In this document: piece after piece, positions 44,243 through 52,032 of the stretch | How positions within the stretch are numbered: position 1 is the stretch's first letter | Layout of the letters: every line of letters starts with the position of its first letter | Origin: an uncultured Shimia sp. | GTDB lineage: Bacteria; Pseudomonadota; Alphaproteobacteria; Rhodobacterales; Rhodobacteraceae | DNA length: 64,000 nt | Direction of reading: 5' to 3' | Assembly: GCF_947493595.1 (NCBI RefSeq) | Contig: NZ_CANLRL010000004.1 | Location: forward strand, 1 to 64,000 | Position numbers and translations under genes: made by a program | The notes under the pieces: generated by a model | The model's input: the letters and a program-made list of their open reading frames with translations, nothing else | Database searches by the model: none | Told to the model about the DNA's origin: nothing

Positions 44243-45616
44243 ATGACCTTTATGAAACAGATTCTTGAACCCGCCCGCCAGATTGATGTGATCCATGAAA
44301 CTGAGGTGTTGGTTGTTGGCTCCGGCCCCGGTGGGCTGTCGGCGGCGCTCGCAGCCGCGCGGGCGGGCGTGGAGGTCACGCTGGTGGAGCGGTTTGGCTG
44401 TTTTGGCGGCAATATCACCGTGGTGGGTGTGGAAGGCATGCATTGGTATCGCCATGAGCATACCGTGGAGAGCATGGGCATTCCCAAGGAGTTTGAGGAC
44501 GCCGCCAAGGAAGCGGGCGCGGCGGTACCGGAGAGCCAGTCGCTGAGCTATGAGATTGACAGTGAAGGCTTCAAACTGGTGGCGGATCGGATGGTCGAAA
44601 TCGCAGGGATTCATCCGATGTTGCACCGGGCTTTTGTGGCGCCGATCATGGAAGGCGACGAGATCAAAGGCATCATCACCGAGTCCAAAGCGGGACGCGA
44701 AGCGATAATGGCGAAGGTGGTGATAGATGCCACCGGCGATGCAGACATTGCCCATCGGGCTGGGGCACCGTGTCGGATGGCGCCGCGTGAAGACCTGATG
44801 GCGGCCTCGGTGATGTTTCATCTTGCCGGAGTGGACAAGACAGCCTTCATGGAAGGGATTAAGGCCGATCCACAGACCTACGCCGATTGGGGCGGCGGCG
44901 GAGAGTGGAACATTGAGACCTCGGGCAAAGAAGATGAGATGTTCTCGCCGTTCCTGCACAAGCCGTTTGCGCAGGCCATCAAGGCCGGGTTGATCCCGCC
45001 GCACCTGAATACGATTGCCGGCACCTGGGGCGCGATGCATGACAGCGGTGAGCTGACCTATATGAACCTCGTGCATCTGGCGGGAATTGACGGCACCGAT
45101 CCGGACAGTCTGACGGCGGGCGAGATTGAAGGGCGTAAGCAGGCGATGCTGGCGATTGAGGCGCTCAAACGGTTCATGCCGGGCTGTGAGAATGCGCGGT
45201 TGCGGAACTTTGGCATGAGCCTGGGCATTCGCGATACGCGCAAGGTGGACACGGTCTACAGCATGACCGAATTGGATGTGCGCGAGCAGGGGCGGTTTGA
45301 GGACAGCATCGGGATTTTCCCGGAGTTTATCGATGGCTACGGCATTCTGATCCTGCCCACCACGGGGCGTTATTTTGAGGTGCCTTATCGCAATCTGTTG
45401 CCGCAAGGTGTGAAGAACCTGCTGGTGTCAGGACGTGCCACGGCGGGGCATAAGGTGGCCCATGCGGCGACGCGCAATATGGCGTGCTGTGCGGTGATCG
45501 GTCAGGGCGCTGGTGTGGCGGCGGCGTTGAGCGTGCAGCAAGGACGAGCGCTTGATGACCTCAACATTACGGATATTCAGGCGGAACTGGTTCGGCAGGG
45601 CGCGCGGGTGCACTAA
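44243..45616 (+). CDS. FAD-dependent oxidoreductase (FAD_oxidored, PF12831 type)
   Basis: 457 residues (ATG 44243, or 44252). An FAD Rossmann motif VLVVGSGPGGLSAALAAARAG opens the protein, followed by GCFGGNITVVGVEGMHWYR; a second dinucleotide region is VVIDATGDADIAHRAGAPC. The C-terminal LLVSGRATAGHKVAHAATRNM and CAVIGQGAGVAAAL close the FAD site, as in this family. Substrate is unknown. A hairpin at 45660-45676 lies just downstream. Confidence 0.88.
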   Translation: MTFMKQILEPARQIDVIHETEVLVVGSGPGGLSAALAAARAGVEVTLVERFGCFGGNITVVGVEGMHWYRHEHTVESMGIPKEFEDAAKEAGAAVPESQSLSYEIDSEGFKLVADRMVEIAGIHPMLHRAFVAPIMEGDEIKGIITESKAGREAIMAKVVIDATGDADIAHRAGAPCRMAPREDLMAASVMFHLAGVDKTAFMEGIKADPQTYADWGGGGEWNIETSGKEDEMFSPFLHKPFAQAIKAGLIPPHLNTIAGTWGAMHDSGELTYMNLVHLAGIDGTDPDSLTAGEIEGRKQAMLAIEALKRFMPGCENARLRNFGMSLGIRDTRKVDTVYSMTELDVREQGRFEDSIGIFPEFIDGYGILILPTTGRYFEVPYRNLLPQGVKNLLVSGRATAGHKVAHAATRNMACCAVIGQGAGVAAALSVQQGRALDDLNITDIQAELVRQGARVH

Positions 45617-45659
45617 GAACACGGGCAGCGGGGCAACCAGCCAGAAGTGGTCTGGAAAC

Positions 45660-45676
45660 GGGGGCTGGCAGCCCCC
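45660..45676. other. GC-rich hairpin between convergent genes
   Basis: GGGGGCT-GGC-AGCCCCC, a perfect 7-bp stem lying between the flavoprotein and serine hydrolase stops. No T-run is present. It resembles the hairpin part of the composite element near 3900 but lacks the CCCGGGATATTT unit. Confidence 0.5.
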
Positions 45677-45690
45677 GCATTGGTCAGCAC

Positions 45691-46854
45691 CTAGGGGGCA
45701 GTTTGTGCAATTTCGCGGAACAGTGCGATGTTGCCATCTGTCACGCCGCTTTCCTTGAATTTCCGGTCGGCGGAGTTCACCGCAATCACCACGCCATGGG
45801 GGCGGTTGATGTAGATGTATTGGCCGTAGACGCCGATACCGAAGAATTCGCCGTCGCGCGGGTCTTTGGGCATCCACCATTGGTAGCCATAGTGCAATTT
45901 GCCCTCTTTGGTGTTGGCGCTGGGCACGGTGGCGGCGGCGAGCCAGTCTGCGGGGACCACTTGGGCGCCGTTGTATTCGCCGTTCTGTAGGATCATCTGA
46001 CCAAAGCGGGCGTAGTCGCGGGTGCGGATGTTGAGGCCGCCGAGCACAAAGGCCACGCCTTCGCCGTCGGTGACATAGTAGGGCTCTTGTTCATAGCCGA
46101 GTTTGGAGATGATTTTTTCAGACAGAAGATCAGGGATGGAACGGCCGGTCGCGCCCCGGATGACCATGCCCAACACATGGGTGTCGATGGAGACGTATTG
46201 GAATTGTTTGCCGGGCTCCACGAAGGTCTCAGTGAGGCCCGCAGCAAAGCCGTCTATGGTGCCGCCCATGGCAAGAACGCGGCCCATGCGGTTGATATCG
46301 CTGTTGAAATCCAGGTAGTCCTCGTCAAAGGTCACGCCGGAGGACATCTGCAACACGTTCAACACGGTGGCGCCGTCATAGGCGGTGCCTTTCAAAAGTG
46401 GGGCGTAGGTGGTGACCTGTTCGTTGATGTCGATCAGGCCTTCGTTCACCACGATACCCATCAAGGACGACAGGTATGATTTGGCCACCGACCAGCTGAT
46501 CCGCAGGTCTTCGGGGGCGGTGTCCTGATAGTAGCTTTCGTGCACCTTTTGGCCGTCTTTGAGTACCACCATACCGGTCACGGCGCGGTCTTTGGTCCAG
46601 CTGTCAAAGCTGGCTGGCATGGTCATGTCGGCGCCGTTGGGCAGGGGGCTAACCGCTGCGTCGCCCTTGGCAATCCCGGCTGAGAGGAAGAGCGTGTCCA
46701 TGTTGGAGAAGTTGGAGACAATCTTCTCCTCGGAGAACAGCGAGTTCACTGCCAGCAGGCGGGTGATTTCTTCGCGTTTGAGTGCATAGACGGTCAGCGC
46801 GGCCAGGATCAGCATCAGAAGAATGCGGCCAAGCCATTTACCAAAGGTGCGCAT
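45691..46854 (-). CDS. Membrane-anchored serine hydrolase (class C beta-lactamase-like)
   Basis: 387 residues, start ATG 46854 with GGGAGGGG. One N-terminal membrane helix (ILLMLILAALTVYAL) then a penicillin-binding-protein/class C fold: nucleophile in SWSVAKSYLSSL (S-x-x-K) and a Tyr motif candidate at QYVSIDTHVLG. It resembles 6-aminohexanoate-dimer hydrolase and esterase relatives; beta-lactamase activity is not implied. Substrate is unknown; the catalytic domain is probably periplasmic. Confidence 0.85.
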   Translation of the reverse strand: MRTFGKWLGRILLMLILAALTVYALKREEITRLLAVNSLFSEEKIVSNFSNMDTLFLSAGIAKGDAAVSPLPNGADMTMPASFDSWTKDRAVTGMVVLKDGQKVHESYYQDTAPEDLRISWSVAKSYLSSLMGIVVNEGLIDINEQVTTYAPLLKGTAYDGATVLNVLQMSSGVTFDEDYLDFNSDINRMGRVLAMGGTIDGFAAGLTETFVEPGKQFQYVSIDTHVLGMVIRGATGRSIPDLLSEKIISKLGYEQEPYYVTDGEGVAFVLGGLNIRTRDYARFGQMILQNGEYNGAQVVPADWLAAATVPSANTKEGKLHYGYQWWMPKDPRDGEFFGIGVYGQYIYINRPHGVVIAVNSADRKFKESGVTDGNIALFREIAQTAP

Positions 46855-46925
46855 GTGTGGGGTCCCCTCCCTAATTTTGTTGGACGGAGTTGAGCATTAA
46901 GAGATGGTGGGCAGCAACGGTGACG

Positions 46926-47954
46926 TTAGGGGAGTTTGGCGGGTGCTTGCCATTCCACCCAGCGGCCGTGGAAGTCGGCGCGGCCCAGAGGGATTGTGTG
47001 GTTGCCTGGCCAGAGGCGCAATGTGAGCGCGGCGCCGTGGGGGATGTCGTCCGCTTCATAAGTCAGCCACGCGAGAGGCGCGGTCTCGGTAGCCTGCGCA
47101 CCGGCGGCCTCCATCAAGGACGTGCCGTGGCTTTGGCGCTCTTCCGGGAAGTATTGCCAGGCCACGGTGGAGTAGACCATGTGCAATTCGTTGGCGTTCG
47201 GCGCGGACAGGCGATGGTCCAGCCAAGAGATGGCGTCGTCTTGGTCAAGTTCGGCGGTGTTGAGCGCAATCGCCGCTTGGGTGCGGTGTAAGCGTTCTTC
47301 CTGATCGGCCCAGAGATAGCTTTGCAGGCGCAGGGCGTCCTCGGGGTTCGCGCTGTTGAGTGGGTTGAGGTCCACGCCGCGGCGGTTTGAGATGGTTGCG
47401 TTTGCCGTGGGCGGGAGCGGGCCGGTCCATTGGGGGGATAGGGCGACTGTGCTTTGCGGACCGTAACCTTCACCGATATCGAGATGAAACTGATCAAACA
47501 TCAGGTTCAGACCAGCGGAGGCACCCAGTTCGGATAGCTTGATGGGCAGGCCAAAGCGATCTGCCAAAAGATGCGCTGTGGCGATCAGCACAGCGGAGCG
47601 GCGCACTTCGTTGGTTTGCGGCGCGTGGGTGATCCAGTCGGTTAGAAAAGCGTCGTGGGTGCGCAGTGCAATCAGGACAGCGTTTTGCAGGTCACGGTCA
47701 TCGCTTTTGTTGGGCGGGTAGACGGCGGTGAGGCCTGCGTCTTTGCCTTGCAGAACCAGCGCATGCAAACCGCCTGCGATGCGCAGCGGTAGGCTATGGC
47801 CTTTGGGGCTGATGTCCCCCTCAAACGTGGCGCATTTGGCGGCGAGGGCTGTATCCTCTGGCCAATGGTCTGCAAGCAGACGTAGCAGGCGGCCCATAAG
47901 CAGGCTGTCGAGCGCCTCGCAGCTCTCGGCCTGCGACAAAAATGCAGCCTGCAT
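46926..47954 (-). CDS. DUF2332 family protein
   Basis: 342 residues from ATG 47954; an in-frame TTG at 47963 overlaps the pth stop, but the ATG has GAGAG before it. Family segments: NEVRRSAVLIATAHLLADRF, LSELGASAGLNLMFDQFHLD and SWLDHRL. The LGASAGLNL loop resembles a methyltransferase-like nucleotide site, though no activity is established. It begins 5 nt after pth, so the two are co-transcribed. Confidence 0.85.
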   Translation of the reverse strand: MQAAFLSQAESCEALDSLLMGRLLRLLADHWPEDTALAAKCATFEGDISPKGHSLPLRIAGGLHALVLQGKDAGLTAVYPPNKSDDRDLQNAVLIALRTHDAFLTDWITHAPQTNEVRRSAVLIATAHLLADRFGLPIKLSELGASAGLNLMFDQFHLDIGEGYGPQSTVALSPQWTGPLPPTANATISNRRGVDLNPLNSANPEDALRLQSYLWADQEERLHRTQAAIALNTAELDQDDAISWLDHRLSAPNANELHMVYSTVAWQYFPEERQSHGTSLMEAAGAQATETAPLAWLTYEADDIPHGAALTLRLWPGNHTIPLGRADFHGRWVEWQAPAKLP

Positions 47955-47959
47955 CGCTC

Positions 47960-48682
47960 TCAAGAGAATTTGTCCATGAGTTTTTGCAGGGGGCTACGGC
48001 TGTCCTCGGTGGGGGCTGGTGTTGGGACTGGCTCTGGTTTTGGAGTCTCAGTTCTAGTCTCTGGCTTGGTATTGGCTTTGGCGTTTGGATTGGCCTTACC
48101 GGTGGAAGGGCGCGGCGGGTTGAGGCGCATGGCAACTGCATTGGAAAACTTGGCGGTGTCACCCTCCGCCAAATGGGCCGCGCCGTCGGAAATGCCGCGC
48201 AGCATGTCGTCGAGCCAATCCTGATCCATCTTGTGAAAATCATGCAGCACATAGTGGCTGACCAGGTCTTTGCGGCCAGGATGACCAACGCCCATGCGCA
48301 CACGACCGTAGGCCTCACCAATGTGCTGATGGATCGAACGCAATCCGTTGTGGCCGGCATGACCACCGCCCATTTTGTACTTTAGCTTGCCAGGTTTGAG
48401 ATCAAGTTCGTCGTGGAACACCACCACGTCCTCCGGTGCGATTTTGTAAAACCGCATGGCCTCACCGACGGATTGACCGGAGAGGTTCATGAAGGTTTCT
48501 GGCTTCAGCAAGAGCACTTTTTCGCGCCCCAAACGGCCCTCGGTCAGCGCGCCCTGAAATTTGCCTTTGAAAGGCGCAAAACCATGATCAGAGGCGATCT
48601 GATCCATCGCCATAAAGCCGATGTTGTGTCGGTTCTGCGCATATTTGGAGCCCGGATTGCCAAGGCCAACAAAGAGTTTCAT
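47960..48682 (-). CDS. pth: Peptidyl-tRNA hydrolase with extended C-terminal tail
   Basis: 240 residues. Pth recycles peptidyl-tRNA released from stalled ribosomes. Catalytic His (QNRHNIGFMA), Asp (VFHDELDLKPG) and GGGHAGHNGLRSI with the conserved Asn are all present. The core ends near residue 190. The remaining about 50 residues are Pro/Thr/Glu/Lys-rich and disordered, ending SPLQKLMDKFS; such tails occur in alphaproteobacterial Pth. rplY, a common neighbour, is not seen. Confidence 0.95.
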   Translation of the reverse strand: MKLFVGLGNPGSKYAQNRHNIGFMAMDQIASDHGFAPFKGKFQGALTEGRLGREKVLLLKPETFMNLSGQSVGEAMRFYKIAPEDVVVFHDELDLKPGKLKYKMGGGHAGHNGLRSIHQHIGEAYGRVRMGVGHPGRKDLVSHYVLHDFHKMDQDWLDDMLRGISDGAAHLAEGDTAKFSNAVAMRLNPPRPSTGKANPNAKANTKPETRTETPKPEPVPTPAPTEDSRSPLQKLMDKFS

Positions 48683-48742
48683 GAGGTCTGCTCGCGTAAG
48701 TTTCTGCGGCGCAATATAGCTTTGCCGCCGGGGAGAGGCAAA

Positions 48743-49840
48743 TCACTCGGCTGGGGTGGTCTTATCGCTTTGGCAGCGGGCGAGGTGGTCGTCGTCGTGC
48801 AGCTTGAGTTTGCGCGAGGCGGTGAAATCCTGACGCACGTGATCCCACCAGGCGCCAAGGTAACTGCGCTCTGCCTTAGCATGAAACACTTCCGGCGCCG
48901 TGCGGTGCAGGGTCGGCAGGCGGGTCCAGGGCACGTTGGGAAAGGAATGGTGTTCGTTGTGATAGCCGGTGTTGAACAGCAGCCGGTTGATGGGGCCGTA
49001 GGTGGAGCGGGTTGGGTTCACATCATCATCGCCGGGATGTTCGGTGAGCGATTGGCCGAGGTTGGTGATACCCAGTTTGCCAAGGAAGAAGGAGAGCGAC
49101 CAGAGGTGGTAGAGCAGGGCCCACGGACCCAGCAATACCAGCATTGTGATGTTGGAGAGCGCGGAGACCACGATGTAGGGGCGCATGTCGGCGGATGTGG
49201 CGGAGGTGCCGGTGAAGCGCGGCTGTGGGTCGCGCACGGGGCGACCTGAGGCTTTGGTGTAGAGCGGTGGCAGGATTTTGTCTGCGATGAAGATGGAGCC
49301 AAGCGGCAGGGCGTGCAGGACCAGTGTCAGCGCGGTGAGCAGCTTTTGCAGCACAGGATGGGTGCGGCCAATGGCAAAGCGGGCTTGCAGGGCGCAGAGG
49401 TCTTCGTGCTCATAATCGTTGTCGTAGTCGCCGACAAAGGGATGGTGGCTGGTGACGTGCTGGTGTTGGTAGGTGAGCTGTTTGCCGTAGGAGGTCAGGA
49501 TGAACTCCAAGCCGAGATCAAAGGCGAGCTTGGGCGCAGGGTCGCGAAACACCAGCTTATGGCAGGTTTCGTGAATGAGGCTGGCGGCGGAGTGGTAAAC
49601 CAACTGCCCAATCAGAAAGGCGGTGAGGCCTATCACCCAAATCGGTTGACCGGATACCAACCAGGCGATGCACCAATGCACAGCTAGCAAAACAGGCAAG
49701 GACAATGCGGTGAGTGGCTGCGTGCCGGAAAGCGCCGCGAGTTCCGGATGCGCCGCCAGCGCCTCTTTGCGCATCTCGTTGTGGCGACGGGATTGGGGCG
49801 AGATGCCTTTGGGGCGCGTTGGTTGGGCTTGGTTGGTCAT
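48743..49840 (-). CDS. Membrane fatty-acid/sphingolipid desaturase-like protein
   Basis: 365 residues from ATG 49840. Three His boxes of the integral-membrane di-iron desaturases: HETCHK, HQHVTSHH and GYHNEHHSFPNVPWTRLP. The last box and following residues look more like sphingolipid delta-4 desaturases (DES1) than acyl-CoA desaturases. Four or more membrane helices are visible. The substrate could be sphingoid base, fatty acid or another membrane lipid. The SD is poor. It lies upstream of pth on the same strand with a 60-nt gap. Confidence 0.88.
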   Translation of the reverse strand: MTNQAQPTRPKGISPQSRRHNEMRKEALAAHPELAALSGTQPLTALSLPVLLAVHWCIAWLVSGQPIWVIGLTAFLIGQLVYHSAASLIHETCHKLVFRDPAPKLAFDLGLEFILTSYGKQLTYQHQHVTSHHPFVGDYDNDYEHEDLCALQARFAIGRTHPVLQKLLTALTLVLHALPLGSIFIADKILPPLYTKASGRPVRDPQPRFTGTSATSADMRPYIVVSALSNITMLVLLGPWALLYHLWSLSFFLGKLGITNLGQSLTEHPGDDDVNPTRSTYGPINRLLFNTGYHNEHHSFPNVPWTRLPTLHRTAPEVFHAKAERSYLGAWWDHVRQDFTASRKLKLHDDDHLARCQSDKTTPAE

Positions 49841-49914
49841 CACAAATAAAACAGCTTCAAATCGATGGCCCCACCCTGACGTGACGCAGAGGTGGGGTCA
49901 ATGACAGGGCTTCA

Positions 49915-49998
49915 TTTGGCCTCAAATATCCCGGGTTGGGCGTATGACCAATGCGCCAGGGGCAGCGCCCCTCAGGCGCGAGGCTGGGCCTCGCGCCC
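49915..49998. repeat. Composite intergenic element, copy 3
   Basis: CAAATATCCCGGGTT, then AGGGG-CAGCG-CCCCT, then GGCGCGAGGC pairing with GCCTCGCGCC. It has the same order as the copy near 34850-34934, with the last hairpin different in sequence but equal in form. Confidence 0.65.
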
Positions 49999-50031
49999 CC
50001 ATTTGCCTGATCCAACGCCTAGAGAGTCGCT

Positions 50032-50079
50032 GTGCGGGTTTCCGCACAAGTCTGAAATGCACTGTGCGGGAAATCGCAC
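50032..50079. promoter_or_regulatory. Two tandem palindromes upstream of dctP (possible activator sites)
   Basis: GTGCGGGTTTCCGCAC (50032-50047) and GTGCGGGAAATCGCAC (50064-50079) are related inverted repeats 32 bp apart, about three helical turns. Tandem palindromes upstream of dicarboxylate transport genes are the layout used by DctD-type activators. A -24/-12-like sequence follows at 50120-50134 but has 11 rather than 10 bases between GG and GC, so sigma-54 dependence is doubtful. Confidence 0.55.
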
Positions 50080-50272
50080 GGGGGGCGGTTTGCTGCTCCC
50101 GGAAGCCTACCAAGTTTCCGGTATAACCATTTGCAAAGACACAAAATAACGGAGAGATGGGTGCAAGGAAAAAGAAACTGTTGAGCGGGCTTTCGCCGAC
50201 AGTCACAGTTTTGTCATCGCACGCTTTAGAGGCGTGAGGAGGACATCGGACAAATTCTGGGAGGAAACCGAT

Positions 50273-51277
50273 ATGAAATTTTTGACAACTGCCGCCACCG
50301 CGCTGGCGCTGACTGTGACCGGTGCGAGCTTTGCCTCTGCCGCCTGTGACGACGGCGAGATTGTTGTGAAGTTCAGCCACGTGACCAACACCGACAAGCA
50401 CCCAAAAGGGATTGCGGCGTCGCTCTTGGAAAAGCGCGTGAACGAAGAGATGAACGGCAAGATGTGCATGGAGGTTTTCCCGAACTCCACGCTTTACAAC
50501 GACAACAAAGTTCTGGAAGCGATGCTGCAGGGCGACGTTCAACTGGCCGCACCTTCGCTGTCCAAGTTTGAAAAGTTCACCAAGCAGTTCCGCCTGTTTG
50601 ACCTGCCCTTCATGTTCAAAGACGTGGCAGCCGTGGATGCATTCCAGGCGTCTGAAAACGGTCAGGACATGCTGGACAGCATGCAGCGCCGTGGCCTGCA
50701 GGGTCTGGGTTACTGGCACAACGGCATGAAGCAGATGTCTGCAAACGTGCCGCTGAACGTTCCATCCGATGCAAACGGTCTGAAGTTCCGCGTACAATCC
50801 TCTGACGTGCTGGTTGCACAAATGGAAGCCATGGGTGGTTCCCCCCAGAAGATGGCCTTCTCCGAAGTATACGGCGCGCTGCAGCAGGGCGTTGTGGACG
50901 GTCAGGAAAACACCTGGTCCAACATCTACGGCAAGAAGTTCTTCGAGGTGCAGGACGGTGTGACCGAAACCAACCACGGCATTCTGGATTATCTGGTTGT
51001 GGCTTCCGTGGACTGGCTCGACAGCCTGCCAGCGGACGTACGTGAAGAGTTCCTGACGATCTTCAACGAAGTGACCGCCACACGGAACGCAGAATCCTAT
51101 GCGGTGAACCAGGCTGCAAAACAGTCCATCATCGACGCAGGTGGCACCATCCGGTCTTTGGACGCGGCACAGCGTGAAGAGTGGGTGAACACCATGAAGC
51201 CGGTTTGGGAGAAATTCTCTGACGACGTTGGACAGGAAAACATCGACGCGGCACAGGCGATCAACGCCTCTATGTAA
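50273..51277 (+). CDS. dctP: TRAP transporter solute-binding protein, DctP type
   Basis: 334 residues from ATG 50273 with GGGAGGAA. Signal peptide MKFLTTAATALALTVTGASFASA. Mature DctP fold: VVKFSHVTNTDKHPKG, LPFMFKD, and GLKFRVQSSDVLVAQMEAMG, whose Arg binds the substrate carboxylate. It is periplasmic and delivers C4-dicarboxylates or similar acids to DctQM. Overall similarity to the succinate/malate/fumarate binder of Rhodobacter supports the name; the exact ligand is not proven. Confidence 0.92.
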   Translation: MKFLTTAATALALTVTGASFASAACDDGEIVVKFSHVTNTDKHPKGIAASLLEKRVNEEMNGKMCMEVFPNSTLYNDNKVLEAMLQGDVQLAAPSLSKFEKFTKQFRLFDLPFMFKDVAAVDAFQASENGQDMLDSMQRRGLQGLGYWHNGMKQMSANVPLNVPSDANGLKFRVQSSDVLVAQMEAMGGSPQKMAFSEVYGALQQGVVDGQENTWSNIYGKKFFEVQDGVTETNHGILDYLVVASVDWLDSLPADVREEFLTIFNEVTATRNAESYAVNQAAKQSIIDAGGTIRSLDAAQREEWVNTMKPVWEKFSDDVGQENIDAAQAINASM

Positions 51278-51305
51278 GTCTTTGACTTAACTTGAAAACA
51301 CAGAG

Positions 51306-51335
51306 CGGGCGGGCCGCAAATGGCCCGCCCGTTTT
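51306..51335 (+). terminator. Strong hairpin between dctP and dctQ (attenuator or stabiliser)
   Basis: CGGGCGGGCC (51306-51315) and GGCCCGCCCG (51322-51331) form a perfect 10-bp stem with loop GCAAAT, then TTTT. Partial termination or 3' protection here would yield more binding protein than permease. Confidence 0.85.
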
Positions 51336-51366
51336 GCAAACAAAAACACTCACGGGACGCGGGACA

Positions 51367-52032
51367 ATGCAAACCAAGCATACCTTTGTGGACCGGATTG
51401 AAGAAACGCTGATCGCGTTTTTTCTGGGCATGATGACATTGATTACCTTTGCCAATGTGATTGCCCGGTTCGGTTTTAACTCCAACATTCTATGGGCCCT
51501 GGAAGCGACCGTTTTCCTGTTCGCCTGGCTGGTGCTTCTGGGCGCCTCTTATGCGGTCAAAAAACATGCGCATCTGGGCGTGGATGTGATCATCAATATG
51601 GTCAGCCCGGCCGTGGCGCGCATCATTGGCCTTATCGCCGCAGCCGCCTGTCTGGCTTATGCGGTACTGATGCTGAAAGGCGCCTATGACTACTGGGCGG
51701 TTTTTGCTGATCTGCCACCAACCTCGGGCCGCTGGTTCCCAACCGGTTTTGCCGAGAAGTTCCGCAGCCAGTCCTTTTATGAGGTGCAGGATGTGCCGAT
51801 GGTTGGCATGTTCCAGTTCCTTGAGGACCTGATCAACTATGGCGATGAGTATGAGAAGCTGCCCAAAGTGGTGCCGTATATCGTGCTGCCCATTGGCATG
51901 CTGCTGCTGACTTACCGCTTTATCCAGGCATCCATGCAGATCTTCCGCGGTCAGACAGACCGTCTGGTGGCGAGCCATGAGGTGGAAGACGAAATTGAAG
52001 AAGTGCGTGCACTTCAAGGGGAGCACGACTGA
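51367..52032 (+). CDS. dctQ: TRAP transporter small permease DctQ
   Basis: 221 residues from ATG 51367. Four membrane helices, the first with LIAFFLGMMTLITFANVIAR, the second with the typical EATVFLFAWLVLLGASYAVK followed by HLGVDV. The loop between helices 3 and 4 is longer than in short DctQ proteins (about 60 residues), as in other DctQ of this type. It pairs with DctM in the inner membrane. Its stop overlaps the dctM start (TGATG). Confidence 0.92.
   Translation: MQTKHTFVDRIEETLIAFFLGMMTLITFANVIARFGFNSNILWALEATVFLFAWLVLLGASYAVKKHAHLGVDVIINMVSPAVARIIGLIAAAACLAYAVLMLKGAYDYWAVFADLPPTSGRWFPTGFAEKFRSQSFYEVQDVPMVGMFQFLEDLINYGDEYEKLPKVVPYIVLPIGMLLLTYRFIQASMQIFRGQTDRLVASHEVEDEIEEVRALQGEHD

Larger units (their letters stand above)
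49841..50272. other. Regulatory region between desaturase and dctP (432 nt)
   Basis: Holds copy 3 of the composite element (49915-49998), two tandem palindromes (50032-50079), a -24/-12-like sequence and the dctP leader. No credible gene is seen. Confidence 0.7.

Noticed and set aside
45691-46854. Antibiotic-resistance beta-lactamase
   Set aside because: Has S-x-x-K but the overall sequence fits membrane-anchored esterase/amide hydrolase relatives; resistance cannot be claimed.
50120-50134. Sigma-54 promoter for dctP
   Set aside because: GG and GC are 11 rather than 10 bases apart, and sigma-54 tolerates little variation; kept only as a note.
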